From assembly GCA_038380435.1 (NCBI GenBank), contig JAWZYU010000007.1, positions 23,663,001 to 23,727,000 on the forward strand: a stretch of DNA of 64,000 nt. The letters are read 5' to 3'. Shown here piece after piece: positions 46,746 through 58,255 of the stretch (position 1 is the stretch's first letter; the number at the start of each line of letters is the position of its first letter). A program made the position numbers and the translations under genes. The notes beneath the pieces were generated by a model that saw only the letters and a list, made by a program, of their open reading frames with translations, was not told the origin of the DNA and did not search any database. Origin of the DNA: Ryuthela nishihirai (taxonomy: Eukaryota; Arthropoda; Arachnida; Araneae; Heptathelidae).

Positions 46746-46965
46746 GGGAGGGTTAGGAGGCCGACGGATGGACGGACGTTAAACGGGAAATGTTCACCGA
46801 CGGAAAGACGATAAAAATAAAAACATAGCTCGTTTTTTGATGACGTAATTTTTTTTTCATATGAGGAAGGTTAATTGCATATTTTCAGCTCGTTTGTAAA
46901 AAGGAAACAAAAGTGCCATTGTTTTCACTTTGTCGTCTAAAAGTCGAACTTTTTTGTTTCAACAG

Positions 46966-47349
46966 GGGGCGGGGGTGGCTCAGTCGGTAGCGCGCCAGAC
47001 TCGTAATCTGTAGTTCCCAGGTTCGAGTAGCTGGGTTAGCGTTGAGATTTATCTCAAAAAAATTCCCCGCCCTGCCACGGTCAGTAGGGGACACCGATGG
47101 GCTTGGAAAGGCCGCCGTCCGTCGGATGGGACGTTAGCCGTGGCCCCGTCTGTGGGAGAGCCATATCCTGTGCACGTTAAAAAACACGCTGGATGGCCTT
47201 GACGGGAGGCTACCATCTGTCTCCCAACAGCTGTTCCAGTGGGTCCCCTCCCCCAACCTTCTCTGAGCCTTCGGGGTCCATGTGACCTGGCCATTTAGCC
47301 CATGGTGTGCAAAAAAGTGCCGCTCAGAGGTAAAACAACTCAACCCAAC
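46966..47349 (+). mobile_element. SINE-A, full length
   Basis: TSD TTTGTTTCAACAG (46953-46965) and TTTGTTTTAACAG (47350-47362), one mismatch. Box B region has a 3-4 bp deletion (TTCGAGTAGCTGGG). Confidence 0.95.
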
Positions 47350-47362
47350 TTTGTTTTAACAG

Positions 47363-48224
47363 ATAAATGTAATATTCTTTTGGAGTTGTATGTTGAAAGG
47401 TCAGTGAGTTTGAATGCTGAAAAGTGGTCTTGGTTCCAGCCCTGAATAAAATAACGAGGTTACTTGCCTTTCTGCTGAGTTTGTTTGCTCTCCTTTCTGC
47501 TGATGTTTTATTCATTGTCTTTCTGGTGAGTTTTCGTCTTCAGACATTCTTGACGTTCTTTCAATCTGCTTCTTTCTCTCTTCTTCGTATTATTCTGACA
47601 ATCTACTTTAAGACCTCTACAGGAAGTAACTATTTGATGGTTAATTTCTTTATTATCATTAAATTGAATAAGTTTATTTCACCCAATGCAAAAATAAATT
47701 CACAGGTGAAAAAGGAGAACATAAAAAGCCTTAGTTTTTGAATAAGTGTTTCCTTAAACACGCTTATATTTAAAACATCACAGATGGCTTAAACTCTATA
47801 TTTATGTGAGCATGTGAATATCCTCCGGAAAATCTTCATTATCTTGAATCCAATATACAGATATTTTATAAAGCGGAAACATGATCCTCTTCTTCATTCT
47901 AGTATTATAATTAGAAGTCAATTCTTTCCAAGCAGCAGTAGAATTCAGAGCAATCTATCACTTTATTCTTCACGCTGTACAAAATTCCTGATAACAAATG
48001 ATAAACTTCTATATATTCAGCATCCCAATTTCTGCCATCAAGCGTTGTACCGGATTGTACATTTAAAATATACTAGAAATCAAATGGTACCAATCGACAC
48101 CTATTGATTTCTATCTCGTCATTCCGATTCTTATTTGACCTAAAATGCCACAGCGGATCTGCAAATCCCTCTCGTTTCTGAGTTCTACTGCCTGAAATAA
48201 CCTTATTCACCAATTTTTAGCTCT
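47363..48224. other. No recognised feature
   Basis: Open frames near 47424-47741 and 47814-48107 show no motif. The first overlaps CTTTCTGCTGAG-like phrases that recall the SINE-B body. Confidence 0.4.
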
Positions 48225-48597
48225 CGAGCACTGGTATGTGGAACTGAGATTTGATATTTGACCTCGCAGAACCCATAACATCGAGAATTTGGCATAATTT
48301 TTGAGATCTACGACTCAAAATATCCCCAGGCACCAATTTCTAGCCCTCTACTACCGGTATAAAGATATTTGACCTTTGACCTCGAAGGACCCATTGCATC
48401 CGAAATTTCATGTTTCCGGTATCTACTACCCAAAACACCCTCAGGAACCAATATTTAGCTCTCTAGCAAAGTAGATCGAAATTTGACCTCAAAAGAACCT
48501 CCGGATCTGAAATCTGCTGTTTCCGACATCTACAACCCGATACACCCTAAGACCCCAATCTTCACGTTTCTTGCCCTTGTAGATCATCGTTTGACCT
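48225..48597 (+). repeat. Degenerate ~105-bp tandem repeat, left of the LINE
   Basis: Units share GAGATCTACGACTCAAAATA, CCAATTTCTAGCCCTCTA and TTTGACCTCNAAGGACCC. It is the inverse of 33590-34060 and resumes beyond the LINE at 52259. Confidence 0.85.
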
Positions 48598-48628
48598 CTC
48601 ATCATCATCATCCTCAAGCAGCCATGGG

Positions 48629-50243
48629 CTACGGAGGTCCAACCAGACAACGCAGTTTAATTCTCCCAGCATATCTGTCCTGAGCTACATCTGCTGCATC
48701 TGGCCACTGCACACCAATTCTAACAAGGTCCCGTTTGACATTGTCTGCCCACCGCATCCTAGGTCTCCCCCTCCTTCTGAGGCCTCTAGGCACACTGTTC
48801 ATAACCCTATTCGCCAATCTATAATTATCCATAAGGGCAACATGGCCAAACCAGCGGAGTCTCTCTCTGCACAATATGCTGCTTAAAGGAGGTTGCAGAC
48901 TCCTTTGCCTAACCTCATCATTAGTTACAAAGTTAAACCACCTAATACACAAGATACTGCGTAAGCATCTAGAATCAAAAGCATCTAGTTTCCTGTTATC
49001 TTGTTTACAAAGTGTCCAAGTTTCACTACCATAACTAACCCTAGAAAGAACCAAACTATTATACAGTCTAATTTTAGTCTTTAGGTGTATACGCCTATTT
49101 CTCCACACTCTCCATAGATTCTTAAAATTCCCGGCAGCAATACCTATTCGTCTGTTAATCTCATGCCGCACATCACCAGTATCTGTTACATAGCTCCCAA
49201 GGTAATTAAACTGTGACACCTGCTCAAGACTACAACCATTCAGATTAACTGAATCACAGCCTGCCTGACCAATTTTCATCACTTTAGTTTTCTCTCTGTT
49301 TATAACCAAACCTACTCTACTACCAGTCTCATCAACAGCTTGAATGAAAGAGTTCATCTCATCATCATCATTTGCCAAAAGGGCTAAATCATCAGCATAA
49401 TCTAAATCAGAAATTTTTGTATCTCCAGCCCATTTAAGGCCAAAATCTTTCCCTTGAAGTGAATTTCGCATAACATAATCAACAACCATACTAAAGAGAA
49501 AAAGGAGACAAAATGCACCCTTGTCGAACACCAGACGTAATGCTAAACCAATTGCTACAAGACTTACCAACTCTCACACATGACTCAGTGTTATTATAGA
49601 GAGCTTTCATTATGTTAACTAACTCATCAGGTACACCATATGATCTCACAATCAACCACAAATTATGACGATCAACAGAGTCGAAAGCCTTTTTGAAATC
49701 AACAAAGCTAGCAACCAAAGGTTTCTGAAACTCTAAACATTTCTCAAGAATCTGCCTAAGTGAAAATATCTGATCTACACATCCCCTACCACTTCTGAAT
49801 CCACATTGCTCATCACGCAATTGCCTGTCAACCAGATTCTTAATTCTATTAAGCACAATCATGGAAAGAACTTTACCAGGAACAGAGAGTAGGCTGATAC
49901 TCCTATAGTTATCACAAGAACTGCGATCACCTTTTTTGAAAATAGGGATAATAATAGCTCTGGTAAAATCTTTAGGAACCATGCCTTTATCATAAAAGTT
50001 ATTCAAAATTTCAGTCATCCAAGTGGTAACTGAAACATTCCCAGCTCTGAGCATTTCTGTAGTAATTTCATCTACATCTGGGGATTTATGAAGTTTAAGT
50101 TTAGAAATAGCCAAAATAACTTCAGATTGTGTTATAGGGCCAACATTAAAGCTGCCAATGCATCTATCATCATTACAAACAATGGGAGTAGAACTAACCA
50201 CATTGTTCAGAACATCACTGAAATGCTCAGCCCACCTAGCCAT
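48629..50243 (-). pseudogene. LINE reverse transcriptase and C-terminal domain
   Basis: IIIPIFKKGDRSSCDNYR, CGFRSGRGCVDQIF, VDFKKAFDSVD (first catalytic D) and SGVRQGCILSPF come from the first frame (49491-50243). After a frame break near 49500, DYADDLALLAN (the YADD catalytic pair), LGSYVTDTGD, SYGSETWTL and LRWFGHVALMD come from the second (48629-49570). The stop TAG at 48629 lies 19 bp from the GAT tail, so the 3' UTR is tiny. Confidence 0.92.
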
Positions 50244-50569
50244 GACAGAATCCTCACCTTCTATAAAACCTTACCTTGTTTATCCTTCAATCCTTGTATG
50301 CCTGTTCGTTTTCTACCACACAAAACATTAACTATCTGGTACAGCTCTCTGCTGTTGTGCTGTCTAACTGTTTCCTCGTCTTTGTCAGCCAAACCATCAA
50401 GCCAAAGATTCTTATCAGCAGCTAACCGATCGTTTACGCGTTTATTAAGCTCTCTGTAATGCTTTCTATTAGGACTAGTAGGGTATTGATTAAGGACATT
50501 CCTGCAGTTCTTTCGTTCCGAGATAAGCTCAAGTGCCTTATCACTCAGATAATTCTGTCTCTTCTGCTC

Positions 50570-51802
50570 CTATTTTCCTAAAAGAGTACTGTTAGTGTCC
50601 AAAAAAGCCTGTTTAAAATGATCCCATTCCTCCTCAACTTCAGTAGTAAGCAAACCATGACTGTCATAATGACTAAGTAACCTATCATGGTAAGCTTTGG
50701 CTATAACTGGATCTTTCAGAGCATCAGTATTAAAGGTAAATTTTTTAACCCTAGCACAACACTTTTTAAGGTTAAGTTGCAAGACACTTTTAACAAGGTA
50801 ATGGTAAGATCCAATTTCAGCTCCCCTATATGCCCTGGTATTTCTAACAGAACTAGCCCATTTGCTGTTAATTAATATATAATCAATCATATTACTATGC
50901 AGCCCATCAGGTGAAACCCACGTGTATTTATGTGTGTCGCGGTGTTTGTAATATGTGTTAGTTATTCTGAAACCATTGAGTTTACTTACCTGTAGGAGAC
51001 GTTGCCCATTGCCATTGCAGCTACCAATACCAAAAGGGCTTATCACCCCTCCCCAAAGATCAGAGTCAGTACCAACTTAGGCATTGAAGTCACCTAGAAC
51101 AAGGGTAATATCTACTTTCTTGACAGAATTCAAAATATCCTGAAGTTGTCCGTAAAACCTATCCTTCTCATCCTCATCGGCATCCTCAGTGGGGGCATAA
51201 CAGCAGATAACATTCAAGTCTTTAATGCTTGTCTGAAATTTTGCTGTAAGAAACCTTTCATTAATGCACTCATATCCTAGAAGAGCATCACTAGCATGTC
51301 TGCTGAGCAGCTGACCCACGCCTTGGTGATGCTTTCCATCCTCCCTCCCTGTAAAGAGAAATTTAAAGTTATTTTTAAGTATCTCACCTTTACCTGTCCA
51401 TCTGGTCTCTTGCAAGCCTAGAATATCTAGGTTATAGCGCTGGAATTCCTGCATGAGGACATCAAGAGAATAATCTCTATGTAATGTCCTCACGTTCCAC
51501 GTTCCTGCAGAGAGAAAATGATTAGTAGGATTTTTAAAGAAATTAGGTTTATTGAGATTGGTAGGGCCAACAATATCAAACAGCCCCCTGATCGCAGGCA
51601 TGGGGCAAAGACCTGTTCCTCCTCTGCTAAAGGCTGAAGTCACCGATGCTGGTAGGAACTTCAGGCACCACCTTTTCAAGTGGACTTTTTCAAGAGCCAT
51701 ATGGCCTGCCTGAGACGCATTACTCCAGTTTAGGCTTGACGATGCCCAACTAGCTAAGTAAGGTTCAGGTACCTGCGATGGCCTCTGATTAGGATTATCC
51801 AC
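50570..51802 (-). pseudogene. LINE AP-like endonuclease domain
   Basis: Legible motifs in order are TWNVRTLHRDYSLDVLMQEF, LGLQETRWTGKGE (catalytic glutamate), CCYAPTEDADEDE, LVLGDFNA (D-x-N), HRDTHKYTWVSPDGLHSN and IDYILI. The expected SDH end reads GSYHY. The codon after GDFNA is TAA (51074-51076) where a lysine is usual. A TAG follows STLLGK at about 50570. It would nick DNA to start target-primed reverse transcription if intact. Confidence 0.88.
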
Positions 51803-52258
51803 CAGCTGATATAAGGTATCCCCTGCCTCTGTTCACTTAGGGCTGGCAACCCAGAAGCAAACAGAAAACACAGCGGTAGACTCTCCCTCAACAGAGGCCC
51901 TCCAGTGCAGCAAGTCCAGGATCCATAATCAAGCTCAAATCCATAAACAAGTCCAGTCTAGTACGTATAAATGGTCAGCACCAGGACCCTGTGAAGTTGA
52001 TCACTCCTCAGCAGGGTTGAAAAAAAAGAAAAAAGTGGCCATAGATGACCAGATCAGCAGACCATACTGAACTGGCAGCCCTCCCCTTCCGTTCCCTTCC
52101 AAAAGAGAATATTTCTTTTGAAAGGTACTAACGGCCTGCACCACGAGAAGGCGGGGTCGGACATTAGGTGCTAGACCTGGCCGGTTCTGTGCATCATCAC
52201 TAGGGATTGATAAACAGCTCTCCTTCCAGTTTACACCTAGCTACCATTTACCTCTGCG

Positions 52259-52360
52259 TGACCTTTATTTGTCCTTGAAGGATACGTCGGAGCTTAAATT
52301 TCGGATTTTTCCCGAAATCTACGACCCAGTTTACCCTTTGTTGAAATTTAAAGAGCTCTA
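52259..52360 (+). repeat. Degenerate ~105-bp tandem repeat, right of the LINE
   Basis: TTTGTCCTTGAAGGATACG, CCGAAATCTACGACCCAG and AAAGAGCTCTACC continue the unit seen at 48225-48597. Confidence 0.75.
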
Positions 52361-52424
52361 CCATTTCTGCATCATGGTTAGAATTAGTGTGCTCCTCTGT
52401 CAGTCACTCACAATCAAGTATGTA

Positions 52425-52980
52425 CAAGGTCCCGGATTTAGATGTGAGTGGGGGGGTAGGAGGGTCAAGGGGCCATTGCTTCACCCTCCTTTTAGAATGC
52501 TAGTAAGGGAAATGGAGGCAAAAATGATTACTCTTTTACGTATATTTGATGCATTTTTCAAGAAATTGTTCTAAGTCCTGTAAAAAATGAGGGGACAATG
52601 TTGTAAATAAAATAAATACCCCCTCAAGCAGCTGCTTGCCACAGAGGTCTGACAGGAGCCTGTCAGTTTATATGCCAAAGTAGAAGGTCTGAGAGGATGG
52701 CAGGACCTCAGCAGAAAAACAACACGAACATCCATGCCTTACCCGGGACTCGAACCCGGGTCCCTTAGATCTGTAGCCAAGCGAGCGTACTGCTTTGTAA
52801 ATCCAGTCTCTTGCACCACCTTCCTCGATTTTTATCTCGTTTTCTAAGAAAACGAGGTAATAATTTCGCTTTGTCGTCTGTCTGTCTGTCTGTCCGTCTG
52901 TAGACATCGAACTTTTTTGTTTACAGAGATAAATTAAAATTCCTTTTATGTTTGATAGTTATTGGAGAAATGTTACGATA
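52425..52980. mobile_element. GGATTTAG element, copy 1, inverted partner of 54187-54700
   Basis: GTACAAGG-CCCGGATTTAG left end. Shared blocks are GCTAGTAAGGGAAATGGAGG, GATGCATTTTTCAAGAAATT, GATTTTTATCTCGTTTTC, a GTCT-repeat run and TTTGATAGTTATTGGAGAAA. A SINE-B interrupts it. Confidence 0.7.
52603..52795 (-). mobile_element. SINE-B, full length
   Basis: AAATAAATACCCCCTCAAGC to the head GTAGCCAAGCGAGCG. The partner at 54187-54700 lacks it at this point. Confidence 0.92.
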
Positions 52981-53483
52981 TGCACTTTCAGAATCTCTCT
53001 AAAATTATAATTACGCCCTCTATCAGTAGAAAAATTTGCAAAATCCAAAATTTCAAACAAATATTGCAAACAACGTATCTAAGTTTAGAAATTTTAAATA
53101 TTGGTGGCGGAATATGAACGCCATGACGCTTCCATTGGCAACAATGAATTGACCTCTTACACCCAGAGGAGGGGGGGCAGAATTTTTTTTTTAGCAGATA
53201 ATTGTTTGTATTTAAAAATATTATGATTCGCACTTTTGGAATCTTTCGAACACTATAATTGCGCTTTCTAACGGTGAAACAGATTGAAAATTCCAAAATT
53301 TCAAACGAATATTGCAACGATGTATTAATGATAGAAATATAAAATTTTGGTGGTGGATGTGAACGTTATGAAGCTTCCATTGGAAACAAAGAAAATGATA
53401 ATTAGAAAACTCTTTCTTAATTTGATTGGTACCAATGAAATATTATAATTTGCATTTTTCAAATACTTAATAGTTTTAATATA
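52960..53483. repeat. ~245-bp direct repeats
   Basis: CACTTTCAGAATCTCTC, AATTACGCCCTCT, AAAATTTCAAACAAATATTGCA and GACGCTTCCATTGGCAACA recur in order about 245 bp later (from 53205), with a partial third unit (TATTATAATTTGCATTTTTC). Related phrases occur at 55720-56040. Confidence 0.7.
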
Positions 53484-53702
53484 CACTGCTGGCCATTAAA
53501 AGTGCAACACCAGTAAAGACAAGAGATGTCAAAGCCATATTTAGTGAATACATAGCTTATGCTACAAGGATCAAATGATTACAAATACAACTCGGTTAGA
53601 CTTGTGGAATACAAAAAAATCAGATCTCTGTAGAGCGACAATAACCGCTGCTACACGGTCCTGCATATTCACTAACTTAAAATACACATTAAGATCAAAT
53701 TA

Positions 53703-55300
53703 TTACAAATACAACTCGGTTAAACTTGTGGAATACAAAGAAATCAGTATCTTGTGTAGCCACCATGAGAGGTAATAACCGCTGCTACACGGTCCGGCAT
53801 TGAGGATGAGATGTCGGATGTGTGTTTGGGGAATGTCAGTCCATGCAGTTTCCATACGTAGACAAAGTTCATCTGTTTTAGCAACTGTTGGTGACTGGTG
53901 TGCTAGTCGTCGTGAGATCATGGACCAGACATGTTCAATTGGGGACAGATCCGATGAATGCCAAGCCAAGACAGAAGTGTCACATGGTGGCTATCCAGGA
54001 ATTGTTGGACGATGCATCATGCCACGTGTGATCGGGCATTGTCCTGTTGGTAAATGGCACCAGCGAGTTCCTGAAGATACGACAACAGGCTCCAACACCT
54101 CAGTGATGTAGCGCTGGCTGTTCAAAGCACCGGTAATGCATACGAGGCGTGAGCGTAGTCCAATGGCACCCCATACCATAACAGCAGGGTCGTAACATTT
54201 CTCCAATAACTATCAAACACAAAAGGAATTTTAATTTATCTCTCTAAACAAAAAAGTTCGATGTCTGCAGACGGACAGACAGACAGACGACAAAGCGAAA
54301 TTATTATCTCGTTTTCAAAGAAAACGAGATAAAAATCGAGGAAGTTGGTGCAAGAGACTGGATTTACAAAGCAGTATCCTCATGTTTTACAGGACTTGAT
54401 TACAAGCAGTCCCCATTGTAACAGTCCCCCTTTACAAGTAGTCCCCATTGTAACAGTCCCCCTTTTACAGGACTTGATTACAAGCAGTCCCCTTGTAATC
54501 CAGGACTGGATTACAAGCAGTCCCCTCATTTTTTACAGGACTTAGAACAATTTCTTGAAAAATGCATCAAATATACGTAAATAAGTAATAATTTTTGCCT
54601 CTGTTTCCCTTACTAGCATTTTAAAAGGAGGGTGGAACAATGGCCCCTTGACCCTCCTACCCTCCACCCCTAAATCCGGCCTTGTACATACATGATTATG
54701 AGTATGGAGCTGCATCATGCATGTCTCACTGAGCCTGTCGCTGCTGTACCGCCAGATACGGATTCGTCCATCATGGTGCTGCATACTGAAGCGGGATTCG
54801 TCTGAAAAAATGATGCAATGCCATTTGCACATCCATGCGCGACATTCTTGGAACCATTGCACGCGCATACACCTGTGTCATAGAGTCAATGGTAGCCGAA
54901 GCAATGGCCACCTAACAAAGATGCCCCGATGCTGCAGACGTCGAATCGTACATTAGTTAATGTGCAAAACACTAACTTTTGAGTGGTATTTGATGTGGCT
55001 GTACCATCATTCAAAGCCATATGTACTCACGAGATGTCTGTCCTCTCATTCGTCTGTGTGACAGGGCCGTTGAGATCCCTCACGTCGGTGAGTTCGTTCC
55101 TCCTCTACCCACTGACGCCATTTTCTCATCACTGTGACAGCATTCCGTCCAATGCGAGCACCGATATCTCGGTACGATAATCCGCCTTCCCATAATCCCA
55201 CAATTCTCCCTCGATCAAAGTTGGAAACCTGATCGTATGGATGCCGTGTTCTTCGATGGGGCAAATGACCCTTTAGTGCGCAAGAACTGCGAGCAAACAC
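53703..55300 (-). pseudogene. Tc1-like transposase, broken
   Basis: Pieces: 55046-55300 helix-turn-helix (QVSNFDRGRIVGLWEGGLSY, RDIGARIGRNAVTVMRKWRQ); about 54700-54868 first DDE block (IIFSDESRFSMQHHDGRIRI); 53991-54206 (DPAVMVWGAIGLRSRLV, ALNSQRYITEVLEPVV); 53703-53969 last block (SSDLSPIEHVWSMISRRL, E replaces nothing visible but the D-rich middle block is frame-shifted). An insertion at 54187-54700 divides it. Confidence 0.88.
54187..54700. mobile_element. GGATTTAG element, copy 2, inside the Tc1 transposase
   Basis: Inverse of 52425-52980 (CTCCAATAACTATCAAAC ... CCCTAAATCCGGCCTTGTAC). The centre holds a short tandem array of GGACTTGATTACAAGCAGTC-type units at 54390-54540 absent from copy 1. 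Confidence 0.75.
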
Positions 55301-56314
55301 AATTCCAGTGCTTTACCCCGGCTCTTTGTAATCTCCTCTTATACTACTTCCAGGGGGCGTTTCTGTCACACATGATGTGCATATGTGCTGCGCTTTGACT
55401 CATTTACATGTTCTCCCATGGGCTACCCATCTTGATTATTTCGGGACAATCTGATGAGTTCTTCCTGGTGTTGCACTTTTAATGGCTAGCAGTGTTGTTA
55501 TCTTTGCAGATCACTGAAACAATGAAACGGCAGATTTGTTAACGGGTTTTATAAATAATATGTATAGAATAGAAATTTGAAAAAATAGTGGTAGTTTTTA
55601 AGAGATATTACACTGACAGCAATAAAAACAATCTACGCACTTTTTTGAGAGAGGTGTGGGAAATGCAACTTTTTGGGTTTAAGAATTAAAACACTTTTCT
55701 ATCATATAATTACTAATGAAATATTATTTGCATTTTTCCTATCATCCCTAGCTAAAATTGAAACTTTTAAGGAATGAACAGTAAATAAAGGAAAAATTTC
55801 TTTTGCTTTGAAAACGAGATTCTCATATGCGCCAGAGGCGATATGCGACCTTCTAGTTTGTAGATACGGACTTTTTATGTCTGTATTAAATATATATTTA
55901 TGGGTATTAAATATTACTATCCTCGTTTTTCGAATCTTCCATTTATTTGAATTTCTACTGTGCAATCTTTCAATTAATGTGTTATTATAGTTAGATGTAC
56001 TAAATATTACTATTCGCATTTTTCAAATCTTTCTATTAACATCAATTTACACTATTAAAGAAAGCTAAAGTTAGGAATGGAAAATTTGAAATTAATATTG
56101 TAATCAGTCTACACTTACTGCAAAAAGCAACCCGACACTTCTACGTTATGTGAAGGGAAAGCTACATTCAAATCTCCCTAACTTTGGAAATAAGCTTTTT
56201 CTGAAAAAATGTCACTCGAAATAAATTGAAGATCTCACTCAAATCTCAATTTTCAATAATATTCGCTTAATATTTAGGGTTATTAAAAGGAACATTTAAT
56301 AAAATTTTTCCCCG

Positions 56315-56776
56315 TCACAATTTTCCCTGAACATTCCCATTGCTCTCCCCTCCCCCAGTCACACTTTTTCCTGAGCATTCTCATCGTTCTCCCCTATCAC
56401 ACTTTTCCTGAACATTCCCATCGCTCTCCCCTCCCCCGTCACACTTTTCCCTGAACATTCCCATCGCTCTCCCCCACCCCGTCACACTTTTCCTTGAACA
56501 TTTCCATCGCTCTCCCCCACCCCGTCACACTTTTCCCTGAACATTTCCATCGCTCTCCCCTCCCCGTCACACTTTTCCCTGAACATTCTCATCGCTCTCC
56601 CCTCCCGTCACACTTTTCCCTGAACATTCTCATCGCTCTCCCCTCCCGTCACACTTTTTCCTGAACATTCTCATCGCTCTCCCCTCCCCCGTCACACTTT
56701 TCCCTGAACATTCCCATCGCTCTCCCCCACCCCGTCACACTTTCCCTGAACATTCCCATCGCTCTCCCCTCCCCCA
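56315..56776 (+). repeat. 41-45 bp minisatellite, about 11 units
   Basis: Unit: CCCGTCACACTTTTCCCTGA followed by ACATTCCCATCGCTCTCCCC. Length varies through the C run. Pyrimidine-rich on this strand. Confidence 0.95.
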
Positions 56777-56928
56777 AATTGATGAAAACTAGAGAAATAA
56801 TCATACAAATGTCAAATATTACATTTATGTTAATGGACGATTGTTGTAATAGTAGTATTCAATATTTTAATGCAAATTTCATGAGTAGTAAATATTGCAG
56901 TTAAGTGTATCAACTTCCATATTTATTT

Positions 56929-57265
56929 GGGGCGGAAGCGGCTCGTAATCTGCAGCTCCCAGGTTCGAGTTCCAAGTGGGCCGGGGTTGAGATTCTTCTT
57001 CACGAAACTCCTCGCCCTGCCCTCGATTAGTAGTAGACACCGATGGGCTTGGAAAGGCCGCCGTCTGTAGGATGGAACGTTACAGGTGTTCGTACCCTGT
57101 GCACGTTAAAGAATATGCTGGATGACCTTGACCGAGGTACCATGTGTCTCCTAACAGCTGTCAGTTGGTCCCCTCTTCCAATCTTCTCTGATCCCTCTTA
57201 GTCCTTGTGACCTGGCCATTTAGCCCATTGTATGCAAAAAAAAGTACCGCTCAGAGGTAATGCAA
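56929..57265 (+). mobile_element. SINE-A, old, box A deleted
   Basis: Perfect 13-bp TSD TCCATATTTATTT at 56916-56928 and 57266-57278 despite heavy divergence. The head reads GGGGCGGAAGCGGCTCGTAA, missing the box A segment. Confidence 0.93.
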
Positions 57266-57552
57266 TCCATATTTATTTAAATATTGAACGAATATTACAG
57301 AAAAGAGATATTTGTGAGATTTGAGTGAGATCTTTAAATTTATCTCCAGAAACACCTTTTTCATGAAAAAAAACAAACAAACTTGTTTTTAATGTTAGGG
57401 AGTTTTGAGTGCGGTTACCCATTCACAAAATATGAAAGTGTCCCATTACTTTTCGTAATATAGTGTACGCTTATGCTGTAGAATCGGATAGTGCATTGAC
57501 AACCGTTAATTTCCTTCTGGGAAGAAAGCAAAAATCTTTAGAAGTATTAAAG

Positions 57553-58255
57553 TCGCAACTGTCCTGAGTGGTTATCATGCTTAGCTACGATGCAAAGTGA
57601 CCTGAGTTTCACCCCGGGATAAATCATGGATGTTTCTTTCCCTGTGTTGCCTTTCGGCTGAGGTCTCGCATTCCTTACAGATTTTCTCTCTGGTATCATA
57701 CTGATAGCGTCCTGTCCGTCTGGGGGCGGGGGTGGCTCAGTCGGTAGCGCGCCAGGCTCGTAATCTGTAGTTCCCAGGTTCGAGTTCCAGCTGGGTCAGC
57801 GTTGAGATTTATCTCCGCAAAATTCCCCGCCCTGCCCACGGTCAGTAGGGGACACCGATGGGCTTGGAAAGGCCGCCGTCCGTCGGATGGGACGTTAAGC
57901 CGTGGCACCGTGTGCGGGAGAGCCATACCCTGTGCACGTTAAAGAACACGCTGGATGGCCTTGACGGGAGCCTACCATCTGTCTCCCAACAGCTGTTCCA
58001 GTGGGTCCCCTCCCCCAACCTTCTCTGAGCCTTCGGGGTCCATGTAACCTGGCCATTTAGCCCATGGTATGCAAAAGAGGGATGCTCACAGGTAAAAGAA
58101 CCCAACCCAATCCTGTCCGTCTGTGGCCAGCAGCTGATCCCGCCATCCTCACAGACCTTATACTGTGGTGTATAAACTGACTGGTCCCTATTATACTGGT
58201 CACACGGTCATATATATACCTCTGTGACAAACAGCTGCTTGAGGGGTATTTATTT
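57553..58255 (+). mobile_element. SINE-B, old, split by SINE-A
   Basis: 57553-57722 (CCTGAGTGGTTATCATGC, GCTGAGGTCTCGCATTCC) and 58111-58255 (ATAAACTGACTGGTCCC, AACAGCTGCTTGAGGGGTAT). Confidence 0.85.
57723..58110 (+). mobile_element. SINE-A, full length, inside SINE-B
   Basis: Perfect 13-bp TSD TCCTGTCCGTCTG at 57710-57722 and 58111-58123. Confidence 0.97.

Larger units (their letters stand above)
48598..52258 (-). mobile_element. RTE-like LINE, near full length, inactive
   Basis: 3,661 bp between 6-bp repeats TGACCT (48592-48597, 52259-52264). Minus-strand order is a short 5' region, AP endonuclease, reverse transcriptase, a C-terminal region typical of RTE elements, a short 3' end and a GATGAT repeat tail. 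At least two nonsense codons and two frame breaks disable it. It split an older tandem repeat. RTE assignment rests on the absence of RNase H, the C-terminal RWFGHV block and the GAT tail; exact clade is uncertain. Confidence 0.88.
53484..55494 (-). mobile_element. Tc1-like element with insertion
   Basis: TIR CACTGCTGGCCATTAAAAGT at 53484 and its inverse ending 55494 (GCCATTAAAAGTGCAACACC with a small change). TA is present at the left; the right reads TT. It holds transposase pieces in order on the minus strand. A 133-bp duplication sits near the left end (53568-53800). Confidence 0.9.
56108..57475. mobile_element. Long-TIR element, family C, copy 3
   Basis: Left arm CACTTACTGCAAAAAGCAAC, GTGAAGGGAAAGC, CAAATCTCCCTAACTTTGG, AGATCTCACTCAAATCTCA. 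The right arm is its inverse over about 180 bp and ends CCCATTACTTTTCGTAATAT. The CACTATATTACGAAAAGTAA end resembles Tc1/mariner TIRs. Contents are a minisatellite and a SINE-A, no transposase. Confidence 0.75.
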
